Assembly (NCBI GenBank): GCA_035574275.1
Contig: DATLYY010000005.1
Coordinates: 1 to 60,525, forward strand
Source of the DNA: Verrucomicrobiia bacterium
GTDB lineage: Bacteria > Zixibacteria > MSB-5A5 > DSPP01
Reading direction: 5' to 3'
Length of the DNA stretch: 60,525 nt
The notes under the pieces are model-generated. The model was not told the origin of the DNA. It did not search any database and saw only the letters and a list, made by a program, of their open reading frames with translations. Both the position numbers and the translations under genes were made by a program. Below are positions 28,425 through 35,911 of the stretch, in pieces. Each line of letters starts with the position of its first letter. The stretch's first letter is position 1.

Positions 28425-29161
28425 AGAAACTTTTGACCCTGTTGGCCGTTTTCTTGTTTGCGGTTCCAGTCGTTTGGGGGCAAGAAAACGACCCCAAAAA
28501 GCTTTTTGCCGAGGCCAACCGGCTGTACGACGCTCAAAATTACCTTGGCGCCATTCAACTGTACGAACAACTGACAGAGCAGGGGGTGCGCACGCCGGCT
28601 TTGTATTATAATCTGGCCTCTGCCCACTTCAAAACCAAAGCAATCGGCCAATCAGTTCTCTACTTGTTGCGGGCACAAAAGCTTTCTCCGGGGGATGACG
28701 ATATCGAGGGAAATTTGCGCTTTGTCTCCCAATTCACTATTGACAAGGGAACCCTTTCCTCCCCGCCTTTGGCTTTTTTCACCGAACTGTTTCCTTTAGG
28801 TACTTGGGCCTTGTGGGGCACGGTATACTACTTCCTTTTTACCGGCATAATCACCCTTCGTATCTGGTTTAAATCCCGGGCGTTCCTCTTGCGCTGGGGT
28901 ACTTGGCTGGTTGGAATTCTTTTGGGGGTTTTTGCTCTTGGTTTCTACTTGAGTTGGAGTTGGTCAAAAGTTCCGAAGGGTGTCCTTATCGCCAAGGAAG
29001 CTCCGGTCAAATCCGGCCCCGGCGAGGATTTCGTCACCCAGCTGCTCGGCCACGAAGGGCTGACCTTCCAGATTCTGGAAAAACGTGAAGATTACCTTGA
29101 AGTGCTTTTGCCCAACGGTGTCAAGGGGTGGGTGAAGAAAGAAGAAGCGGCCAAGGTTTAG
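28421..29161 (+). CDS. batE: BatE-like TPR/SH3 membrane protein
   Basis: 246 residues, overlapping BatD by 4 bases. A signal peptide, two TPR-like motifs (LFAEANRLYDAQNYLGAIQLYE), two membrane helices and a C-terminal bacterial SH3 domain (GPGEDFVTQLLGHEGLTFQI) match the BatE architecture. It is the last gene of the operon. The opposite-strand DUF4173 gene ends 13 bases beyond it, so the two transcripts converge. Confidence 0.88.
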   Translation: MKKLLTLLAVFLFAVPVVWGQENDPKKLFAEANRLYDAQNYLGAIQLYEQLTEQGVRTPALYYNLASAHFKTKAIGQSVLYLLRAQKLSPGDDDIEGNLRFVSQFTIDKGTLSSPPLAFFTELFPLGTWALWGTVYYFLFTGIITLRIWFKSRAFLLRWGTWLVGILLGVFALGFYLSWSWSKVPKGVLIAKEAPVKSGPGEDFVTQLLGHEGLTFQILEKREDYLEVLLPNGVKGWVKKEEAAKV

Positions 29162-29173
29162 ATTCCGTTATAC

Positions 29174-30760
29174 TCAAAAAGCTGTAGAAAATCCCAGAAT
29201 CGGCGAATTTTCGTAATTCCACGATTTCATAATATTCTCAAAAGGCGTTCGGTATTCCGCAAGCACTTTCTCGGCTTGATAACGGCTCCAACTCCAGGTA
29301 CGCCAGTCCGACTTTTGAGAAGACGCCAGCCTGGGTGCAATCACACGGTCAAACACTTTCTTTTGTTCGGCTTCCTTTAAGAAGGGCAGCGCTCCAACGA
29401 TGGCGGGGAGTGCGTCGTCGCTCAAGGTGGCGGCATAATCGACGTCAAAGTCCTTGCCGGTCTGTGCCAGCGAAACGTTGGTGCGGACAATTAGGTTTTC
29501 CGGATTGATTACTTGGAGCGCAAATATGGCCACGAAACCGGTTACGACCGCTCCGAACATAAAACGTTCCCGCCGGTTGCGCAAAACGGTCAGGGCGAAC
29601 CAGACGAAGACCGCCGCCAGCCAGCCCATAAACGCGGTGGCGTAAAGCCGCTGCTCGGTGAGCCCGTATTCGCTCTGGTAAAGCCGCATCCGTTTGACGG
29701 CGGAAACCATTATTACGAAAAGAAGGACAATCATAGCCCCCGCCAATACCTGAAAGAGTTTTTTGGATTTTGGATTCTCTTTTGGCAAAAGCCAGTGCCA
29801 GCCCAAAAGCAGGGGCAAAACCAAACCGGCGACCGCCACCAGTTCAAAAAACCCCCGGCGGGCGTATTCGGCATAGGTCAGCCCCGACGTGACTTCGACC
29901 AGATTGGCGCCCCCAAAAAGATAACGGAACTGAACGAGAACAAAACCCAAAAAAAGCAGATTCAAAAGCCCCAAAGCGATGGTCGTTTCGGTGTTTCCAA
30001 TAACCAACGATCGGGAAAGCGGATTTTCCGGCAGGCGTATTTCCTTGGAGAAGAAAATTCCGTGGAAAATCCCTCCCGCAATCCAGGTGCCCAAGCCGGT
30101 GAAGAAAAGATGTTTTAAAATCTCCTCCGCTATTTCGATGTTTATAATCTTTTTCACCATCCCTTCAAAAACCGCATCGGCGGCCATCAAAAGGGCGCCG
30201 AACAGCAAAACAATTGGAAGGGCGATCAAAATGCCGCGTCCGATGGGCAGGGCTTTTTTGCTCCATCCCTCACTCTGAATTTCGTCCCATTTGATTTTGA
30301 TAAATAAAAGGGGGAAAACGCCGGCGATGGCGTTCAAGGCCGTAAAGACGGCTCCCCAAAGATATTTTACAAACCCGGCGACTCGGAGCGGAATGGCTTG
30401 CGACCGCATAGTCAAAAGCGTCAACGCTGTTAAAACCGCAACAACGTTCAGGAACGTTAGGAAGTCGGAATCCCGCCAGGCAAATCCGGCGGCAAAAGGA
30501 ATGGCTAACAGTGTCAACCATCGTGTGTCTTTGGACGGATTGTTGTTCCACCGGCGGGCGAGCAGGACAAGAAAGGAAAAAAGGAAAGTGATCCAAAGTG
30601 AAATGTTAAGCCCCCAAGGGGTTTGCCGTAGCGAAAGGTCGCCCCAAACCCCCAAAATAAAAGCCGCACCAAGAACGGAAAGTCCTAAACGGGTTTTATC
30701 TCCCATTTCAGGCAGGGCGGGCAGGCTTTCCGGCGGTTTCGGTATGGCGGTTGTCGTCAT
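29174..30760 (-). CDS. DUF4173-family integral membrane protein
   Basis: 528 residues, about ten hydrophobic helices with a charged C-terminal domain. Near the end, LSDDALPAIVGALPFLKE and WSWSRYQAEKVLAEY are typical of DUF4153/DUF4173 proteins. ATG 30760 is preferred; AAAGGAG lies 7 bases upstream (TTG at 30763 also possible). Function is unknown. A 17-bp palindrome 41 bases upstream is identical in plan to one at the promoter of the regulator unit, so it is probably controlled by the adjacent winged-helix regulator. Confidence 0.85.
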   Translation of the reverse strand: MTTTAIPKPPESLPALPEMGDKTRLGLSVLGAAFILGVWGDLSLRQTPWGLNISLWITFLFSFLVLLARRWNNNPSKDTRWLTLLAIPFAAGFAWRDSDFLTFLNVVAVLTALTLLTMRSQAIPLRVAGFVKYLWGAVFTALNAIAGVFPLLFIKIKWDEIQSEGWSKKALPIGRGILIALPIVLLFGALLMAADAVFEGMVKKIINIEIAEEILKHLFFTGLGTWIAGGIFHGIFFSKEIRLPENPLSRSLVIGNTETTIALGLLNLLFLGFVLVQFRYLFGGANLVEVTSGLTYAEYARRGFFELVAVAGLVLPLLLGWHWLLPKENPKSKKLFQVLAGAMIVLLFVIMVSAVKRMRLYQSEYGLTEQRLYATAFMGWLAAVFVWFALTVLRNRRERFMFGAVVTGFVAIFALQVINPENLIVRTNVSLAQTGKDFDVDYAATLSDDALPAIVGALPFLKEAEQKKVFDRVIAPRLASSQKSDWRTWSWSRYQAEKVLAEYRTPFENIMKSWNYENSPILGFSTAF

Positions 30761-30800
30761 CAACGGCTCCTTTCAGTGAAAAGTTCGATTTCAAAAAAGC

Positions 30801-30817
30801 ACTTTGCCTTGCAAAGT
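30801..30817. promoter_or_regulatory. Candidate operator (copy A), 17-bp palindrome
   Basis: ACTTTGCCTTGCAAAGT is a perfect inverted repeat of 7 bp about a 3-base centre. It lies 41 bases upstream of the DUF4173 start and immediately downstream of the regulator gene. Copy B is at 31850. Two copies in one small unit beside a winged-helix gene make an autoregulatory operator likely (inference). Confidence 0.65.
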
Positions 30818-30834
30818 ACTCGGGCAAAATTTTT

Positions 30835-31200
30835 TTACTGCTCGTGCATAATGTCAATCAGATTTTCCATCTCATCCAGATACCGTCCCAGCGCCCGCCG
30901 CCCGGCTTCGGTGATTTTGTACTCCGTTTTCGGCATTCGCCCGACAAAGGATTTGCTGCATTTCACCAATCCGGCTTCTTCCAATTTGCGGGCATGCACG
31001 CTCAAATTGCCGTCCGTGGTTTTTAACAGCTTTTTCAAATTGTTGAAGCTCAAAGCGGGATTGACCGCCAGCGCGCTGACGATGCCCAGCCGTATCCGCT
31101 CATGAATCAAGCGACTGGGGGTTTCGGCCGGCTTGGCTGCAAAACTCTTTACCACCCGCAAAACCCGGTCTTTGCCCCGGTTATTTTTTGATTGTTCCAT
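30835..31200 (-). CDS. Winged-helix transcriptional regulator (HTH_34-like)
   Basis: 121 residues from ATG 31200 (GGGAGAG upstream). The central winged helix reads LGIVSALAVNPALSFNNLKKLLKTTDGNLSVHARKLEEAGLV, then KSFVGRMPKTEYKITEAGRRALGRYL, a MarR/PadR-like wing and dimer helix. It resembles small regulators found next to DUF4153/DUF4173 membrane proteins. It is preceded 16 bases upstream by the small membrane protein and followed by operator copy A and the DUF4173 gene, all minus strand. Confidence 0.88.
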   Translation of the reverse strand: MEQSKNNRGKDRVLRVVKSFAAKPAETPSRLIHERIRLGIVSALAVNPALSFNNLKKLLKTTDGNLSVHARKLEEAGLVKCSKSFVGRMPKTEYKITEAGRRALGRYLDEMENLIDIMHEQ

Positions 31201-31216
31201 GGTTAAAACACTCTCC

Positions 31217-31804
31217 CTAACCACCATATCTCCGGGCAATGATGGATCCAAAAACTATATGCAATCCTCCGAAACCGATTAGCATATAGGTATTTCCCCA
31301 GCCGGCGGGAGAAAAAAGTGCCGCGGCTCCCGCCAGCATGAAACAGAAGCCCATCATCGGCACCACCCGGATGGAGAAAGCGCCGCCGGTGACCACCCCG
31401 GTGCCATAAAGCAAAAGCCATAGACCCGGTAGATGGGGGAAAATGTCTTGGTACAGAATCAGCGTAAGCAGTGCTCCCGCGAAAAGCGGCGGTGCCAAAC
31501 TCAAAATGAATCTTGACCCGGGACCGGAAAAGGCGGGTTGGTTGGACTTTCGAGCTTTCTGCCGGATGGCAAAAATGGCGATAGCTAAAGCCAAGGCCGC
31601 CTCCGCCAGCCAGACCAAAAGCCATTTTGGACTGGTCGGTTGTTTGGAAGCCAGAATTGACGCTCCAATGGCAGTCAGGCCCATCACCACCAGCCCCTTG
31701 CCCGGGACGCCCGTGAAAGAAGAGGCCTGCTCCATCGTGGAGCGGATAAAGCGGAGGTCTTCCAGCGCCTCTTTCGGGTCTCTTCGTGCTGGTTCGTCCG
31801 TCAT
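31217..31804 (-). CDS. Small polytopic membrane protein of unknown function
   Basis: 195 residues from ATG 31804, with GTG at 31813 as an alternative. A hydrophilic N-terminus ([20 protein letters not shown]) is followed by about six helices. This N-terminal helix before a membrane domain is recurrent in proteins encoded next to HTH_34 regulators. It heads the regulator unit. A near-consensus promoter lies just upstream, leaving a leader of about 10 bases or none. Confidence 0.8.
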   Translation of the reverse strand: MTDEPARRDPKEALEDLRFIRSTMEQASSFTGVPGKGLVVMGLTAIGASILASKQPTSPKWLLVWLAEAALALAIAIFAIRQKARKSNQPAFSGPGSRFILSLAPPLFAGALLTLILYQDIFPHLPGLWLLLYGTGVVTGGAFSIRVVPMMGFCFMLAGAAALFSPAGWGNTYMLIGFGGLHIVFGSIIARRYGG

Positions 31805-31819
31805 CCCAATCACCTGTAT

Positions 31820-31847
31820 ATTATATCGGCAAAATTTGTAATGTCAA
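31820..31847 (-). promoter_or_regulatory. Sigma-70 type promoter of the regulator unit
   Basis: On the minus strand TTGACA (31847-31842), a 16-base spacer and TATAAT (31825-31820) give a consensus housekeeping promoter. Transcription would start near 31813-31815, about 10 bases before ATG 31804 or directly at GTG 31813. Operator copy B ends two bases upstream of the -35 box. Confidence 0.75.
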
Positions 31848-31849
31848 GT

Positions 31850-31866
31850 ACTTTATAATACAAAGT
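31850..31866. promoter_or_regulatory. Candidate operator (copy B), 17-bp palindrome
   Basis: ACTTTATAATACAAAGT is a 17-bp inverted repeat (one half-site mismatch) with the same ACTTT...AAAGT halves and spacing as copy A. It abuts the -35 box of the unit's promoter, where a bound dimer would affect RNA polymerase. Confidence 0.65.
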
Positions 31867-31976
31867 GAAATGAAACCGGAATCGTACTTATTGGCATCCT
31901 TGCAGCACCCCGGTGGCGCTTTCCGAACCGTCCAAAGGGGCTCGTCTGCAATCAGCGAATGCTGGTTGCGGGGCAT

Positions 31977-32711
31977 TTAATCCTCCTTTTGCCAATCCTT
32001 CCGCATTGCCTCTTTTTTCAACGACGTTGGCAATTTTTCAATCGCATATCGCAAAGCGGTTCTCGGCATCTTCTGACGGTTTTTCATCACATACCGGAAA
32101 ACCTCTTTCGGAAACCGGTTGCTGGCCTCCTTCAACATCCACCCATATCCTTTCTGCACCAAATCTTCCTCATCCTGCAACAGAACATCCGCCGTTTGAA
32201 ACGCTTCTTCCAGCAGTAATTTTCTTCGCAACGCAGGTATCAGCGCCACCGCCGCCGCCCGCCGTTTCCAATGGTTTTTGGAGTACGCCCATTTTTTGGT
32301 CTTTACGGCCAGTTCGGGATATTGCAGAATCAAATGCCCCAAAGGATGCACACACAAATGGTCACACGACCCCCAGCTCTTGACATATTTTTTCAGCCAT
32401 CGTTCAAACGTTCTGAAATCCTTCTTTTTGTATCGCCTTCTACATCGATACACCCAGTCAAACGCAATATCCCCCAAATTTCCGTCCCTTTCCTCCAAAA
32501 GCGCTTTACATAGTTTGAAAATCTTCTCTTTTCGAAGGTTTCTGATTTCCCGAAAGTGGTTTGCCGAAATTCCCCTTACAATCGGTGTCCGCAAAACGAA
32601 GGGGGTGTCCAATTTCTCCTTCTCAAATCGCTGCGAGTTCATAAAGTATTTGGGGTGAGAAAAGCGGGAGAGGGAGGATTGAACTCGTTGCACGATGGAG
32701 TGCTTGTTCAT
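31977..32711 (-). CDS. DNA alkylation repair protein (AlkD-like)
   Basis: 244 residues from ATG 32711. HEAT-repeat helices with conserved Trp/Arg pairs (WGSCDHLC, NHWKRRAAAVALIPALR, LVQKGYGWMLKEA) match the AlkD family, which excises alkylated bases such as N3- and N7-methyl purines without base flipping. A longer frame from 32789 runs through the tRNA gene and was not used. It is transcribed downstream of tRNA-Glu. Slightly AT-richer than its neighbours. Confidence 0.85.
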   Translation of the reverse strand: MNKHSIVQRVQSSLSRFSHPKYFMNSQRFEKEKLDTPFVLRTPIVRGISANHFREIRNLRKEKIFKLCKALLEERDGNLGDIAFDWVYRCRRRYKKKDFRTFERWLKKYVKSWGSCDHLCVHPLGHLILQYPELAVKTKKWAYSKNHWKRRAAAVALIPALRRKLLLEEAFQTADVLLQDEEDLVQKGYGWMLKEASNRFPKEVFRYVMKNRQKMPRTALRYAIEKLPTSLKKEAMRKDWQKED

Positions 32712-32730
32712 GATTTTACGAAATAAAAAA

Positions 32731-32803
32731 TAGCCCCACGGGGAGTCGAACCCCGGTTTGATGGCTGAGAACCACCCGTCCTGGGCCACTAGACGATGGG
32801 GCC
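32731..32803 (-). tRNA. tRNA-Glu (CTC)
   Basis: Read on the minus strand from 32803, the acceptor GGCCCCA pairs with TGGGGCT, ending in discriminator A73. The D-arm GTCTAGTGGCCCAGGAC is as in E. coli tRNA-Glu. The anticodon stem-loop GGTGG-TTCTCAG-CCATC has anticodon CTC. The T-arm is CGGGG-TTCGACT-CCCCG. G1-U72 is a wobble pair, as in other tRNA-Glu genes. CCA is not encoded; a T-rich run follows. Confidence 0.95.
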
Positions 32804-32873
32804 AGAGTTTTCACAAAACCAGAAAGAATTTACTTTTTCCGGCAATTTCTGTCAACCATCTTGCTTTTCAATT

Positions 32874-32908
32874 CCCTCTCCATTTATGGAGAGGGTTAGG
32901 GTGAGGTT
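32874..32908. repeat. CCCTCTCC hairpin repeat with AGGGTGAGG tail
   Basis: CCCTCTCC (32874-32881), a six-base loop and GGAGAGGG (32888-32895) form a stem of 8 bp, followed by TTAGGGTGAGGTT. The same hairpin and tail recur at 59912. This is a known kind of dispersed intergenic palindrome in many genomes. It lies 46 bases before the IscS start. Confidence 0.8.
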
Positions 32909-32953
32909 AAAGCATTGGCAACAAGAATAGAAATTGGTTATATTTTATCAGTT

Positions 32954-34120
32954 ATGAAGCGCAGGGTGTACTTTGACCACAATGCCACAACGCCCATCGC
33001 CCCAGAGGTCTGGCAGGCAATGACCGAGGCGGTTGCCAATTTCGGCAACCCATCCTCCATCCACACCTTCGGCCGGGAGGCCAAGGTGGCTTTGGAAGGG
33101 GCAAGGGAGAGGGTGGCCGCCTTCATTGGCGCCAAGTCCTCGGAAATCATCTTCACCTCCGGCGGCACGGAAGCGGACAATCTCGCCTTGTTCGGCATCG
33201 CACAGGCCTTCGCCCATCGCGGCAAGCACATCATCATCTCCCAAATCGAGCACCACGCCGTTCTGGAATCGGCCCATCATCTGGTCAAGCAGGGGTTCGA
33301 AGTCAGCTATTTGCCGCCAACAAGGGAAGGAATCGTTTTGCCAGGGGAACTGGTCAAGGCAATCCGCCCGGACACGGTTTTGGTCTCGATAATGGCCGCC
33401 AACAACGAAACCGGTACCATCCAACCGATTGCAGAGTTAGCCAGAATCGCTCGCGAGAAGGGTATTCTATTCCACACCGACGCCGTGCAGATGGCCGGCA
33501 AGCGGCCCATCAACGTCGGTGAATTGGGGGTCGATTTGCTTTCCATTTCCGCTCACAAACTTTACGGTCCAAAGGGTGTCGGCGCCTTGTGGGTACGCCG
33601 CGGCGTCAAAATTAACCCAATTTTGGTAGGCGGCGGCCACGAGCAGAACCGGCGCGCCGGGACGGAAAATTTTGTTTCAATTATCGGCTTTGCCAAGGCC
33701 TGTGAAGCGGCTTCGGTGCGGATGGAGGCGGACGAAAAAAAGTTTGCGGCTTTCAGCGAGAAGCTGTATAGAGGTTTAAAAGAGAAGGTGGAGGATTTTC
33801 GGATAAACGGCTCACTTGAGCGGCGGTTGCCAAATACGCTCAACATTTCCTTCCCCGGCATCGACGGCGAAGCCGTCATCGTCGGGCTGGATATGGAAGG
33901 AATTGCCGTCGCCTCCGGCTCCGCCTGCACCTCCGGCGCCACCGAACCCTCCCACGTCTTGATGGCGTTGGGCCTTTCCAAGCGGGAGGCATTGGGTTCT
34001 ATCCGCGTCAGTTTTGGCCGGGACAATACGGAAGAGGAGGTCGTTTACTTCCTCTCCGTTCTCCCGCCCATTGTAGAACGCTTGAAGGCCTTGTCCAAGG
34101 AGATTGTAGAGGTAAATTGA
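32954..34120 (+). CDS. iscS: Cysteine desulfurase (IscS/NifS)
   Basis: 388 residues from ATG 32954. It takes sulfur from cysteine as an enzyme persulfide. The N-terminus YFDHNATTP is family-typical; His100 (QIEHHAV) stacks on the cofactor, Lys202 (SISAHKLYG) binds PLP, and Cys325 (SGSACTSGATEPSHVL) carries the persulfide. It is adjacent to MnmA, the tRNA thiolase that accepts this sulfur, with a 4-base overlap. A separate Fe-S scaffold is not present here. Confidence 0.95.
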   Translation: MKRRVYFDHNATTPIAPEVWQAMTEAVANFGNPSSIHTFGREAKVALEGARERVAAFIGAKSSEIIFTSGGTEADNLALFGIAQAFAHRGKHIIISQIEHHAVLESAHHLVKQGFEVSYLPPTREGIVLPGELVKAIRPDTVLVSIMAANNETGTIQPIAELARIAREKGILFHTDAVQMAGKRPINVGELGVDLLSISAHKLYGPKGVGALWVRRGVKINPILVGGGHEQNRRAGTENFVSIIGFAKACEAASVRMEADEKKFAAFSEKLYRGLKEKVEDFRINGSLERRLPNTLNISFPGIDGEAVIVGLDMEGIAVASGSACTSGATEPSHVLMALGLSKREALGSIRVSFGRDNTEEEVVYFLSVLPPIVERLKALSKEIVEVN

Positions 34121-35208
34121 AGGATTTGATTTTAGCCGCCATGTCCGGCGGCGTCGATTCCACCGTGGCCGCCTGTATGCTGGCTTCCGAAGGACATCCG
34201 GTCGTTGGTGTTACGATGAAGCTCTGGGATTATTCCAAAGTCGGCGGCGATGTCCATCTGGATGGCCGTTGCTGTTCTTTGGAATCGATGGCGGATGCCC
34301 GCCAGGCGGCGGTACGCTTCGGCTTCCCGCATTACGTTCTGGATTTTCAGAAGCCGTTCTTCGAGGCGGTGATTTCCGATTTCACCTCGGAGTATATTTC
34401 CGGCCGCACCCCCAATCCCTGCGTGCAGTGCAACCGTTTCATCAAGTTCCGCGCCCTGTGGGAAAAGGCGCGCCTGTACGGCGCAATGAAAATCGCCACG
34501 GGGCACTATGCCCGAATTGAATTCTCGGAGGAACGGGAACGGTTCATCTTGATGAAGGCCGCCGATTTGTCCCGCGACCAGAGCTATTTTCTCTGGGGAC
34601 AGACGCAGGAAGAACTTTCTAAAACCCTCTTTCCACTTGGCGAGATGACCAAAGCCGAGGTACGCCAAAAAGGACGGGAGATGGGACTGTCCGCCGCCAA
34701 CAAGCCGGAAAGCCGGGAAATCTGTTTCGTCCCGGACGGCAACTATGGGCGCTTTGTTTCCGAATTTGCTGGCGCATCCGGAGCCGGCCCTATAATCGGG
34801 CCGGACGGCCGGGAGGTCGGTGCGCATGATGGCGTTTACCACTATACTATCGGCCAGCGCCACGGGTTGGGCATTTCCTTCGGCCAGCCGGTTTATGTCA
34901 AAAAAATTGACCCGTCCCGCAGGGCTGTCTATCTTGCCTACGACTCCGAGCTTTGGAAGCGGGCTTTTATTGTTCAGGAAGTGAATTGGGTATCGATTGC
35001 TGCGCCGAAAAAGAAAATAAACGTTTCGGTTCGAATCCGCTACCTCGCCAAAGAAAAGCCGGCGAGTATAACCCCGCTTGGTGAAGGGAAGGCGGAAGTG
35101 ATATTCGATGCCCCCGAACGGGCGATTACCCCCGGCCAGTCGGCGGTTTTTTATGACGGCGATTTGGTTCTTGGGGGCGGCATCATTGAGCAGGTTATAG
35201 ACGATTGA
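34117..35208 (+). CDS. mnmA: tRNA-specific 2-thiouridylase MnmA
   Basis: 363 residues starting with TTG 34117 (TTGA overlap with iscS). MnmA makes s2U34 in tRNA Lys, Glu and Gln; a tRNA-Glu lies just upstream of this locus. PP-loop SGGVDS is at 10-15. Catalytic Cys102 (NPCVQCN) and Cys203 (REICFVPDG) correspond to E. coli Cys102/199. The C-terminal domain ends normally. Sulfur is supplied by the preceding desulfurase. Confidence 0.96.
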   Translation: MKDLILAAMSGGVDSTVAACMLASEGHPVVGVTMKLWDYSKVGGDVHLDGRCCSLESMADARQAAVRFGFPHYVLDFQKPFFEAVISDFTSEYISGRTPNPCVQCNRFIKFRALWEKARLYGAMKIATGHYARIEFSEERERFILMKAADLSRDQSYFLWGQTQEELSKTLFPLGEMTKAEVRQKGREMGLSAANKPESREICFVPDGNYGRFVSEFAGASGAGPIIGPDGREVGAHDGVYHYTIGQRHGLGISFGQPVYVKKIDPSRRAVYLAYDSELWKRAFIVQEVNWVSIAAPKKKINVSVRIRYLAKEKPASITPLGEGKAEVIFDAPERAITPGQSAVFYDGDLVLGGGIIEQVIDD

Positions 35209-35227
35209 GGTTTTTTAAGGAGGGAAA

Positions 35228-35911
35228 ATGGCCAAGCTTACCTGGTTCGGACACGCCGCTTTTCTTTTGGAAACGGGTCAGTACAAAATTCTTATTGACC
35301 CGTTTATCACCGGAAACCCCGTAACCCCGGTCAAGGCGGAAGAGCTTCAAGCCACTCATATTCTGGTCTCCCACGGCCACGGCGACCATTTAGGCGACAC
35401 CGTGGCGATCGCCAAACGGACCAAAGCCACGGTTATCGGCCCCTTCGAATTGGCAGAGGGGTACTGCGGATCCAAAAGGTGCAACGTTCATCCGATGCAT
35501 ATCGGTGGCAGCCACGCCTTTCCCTTCGGCCGGGTGAAGCTGACCATTGCCCACCACGGCTCGGGGGATCAAATAGACGGAGAAATGCTCTACTTGGGCA
35601 ATCCCTGCGGGTTTGTGGTCACGGTGGAAGGGAAAAATCTCTACCACGCCGGCGACACGGCCCTTTTCATGGATATGCAGCTCATCGGCCAGATGAATCC
35701 CTTGGAAGTGGCCCTTCTCCCCATCGGCGACAATTTCACGATGGGGCCGGAGGACGCCGTCAAGGCCGTGGAATTTTTGAAACCCAAAACCGTCGTGCCG
35801 ATGCACTACAGCACTTGGGATATAATCAAACAGGACCCCAAATCCTTCGCCTCCAAGATTAAGGGTTCCAAAGTGGTGATTCTGGAACCCGGAAAGTCGC
35901 TGGAATTTTGA
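35228..35911 (+). CDS. UPF0173 metallo-beta-lactamase-fold hydrolase
   Basis: 227 residues. The MBL zinc motif HGHGDH is at 49-54, with further metal ligands in YHAGDTALF and PMHYSTWD. It is homologous to the YtkL/UPF0173 group, conserved hydrolases of unknown substrate. ATG 35228 follows AAGGAGG. The stop overlaps the AsmA start by one base (TGATG). Confidence 0.92.
   Translation: MAKLTWFGHAAFLLETGQYKILIDPFITGNPVTPVKAEELQATHILVSHGHGDHLGDTVAIAKRTKATVIGPFELAEGYCGSKRCNVHPMHIGGSHAFPFGRVKLTIAHHGSGDQIDGEMLYLGNPCGFVVTVEGKNLYHAGDTALFMDMQLIGQMNPLEVALLPIGDNFTMGPEDAVKAVEFLKPKTVVPMHYSTWDIIKQDPKSFASKIKGSKVVILEPGKSLEF

Noticed and set aside
32712-32789. N-terminal extension of the AlkD-like protein to 32789
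   Set aside because: The extra codons run through the tRNA-Glu gene; ATG 32711 gives a normal protein.
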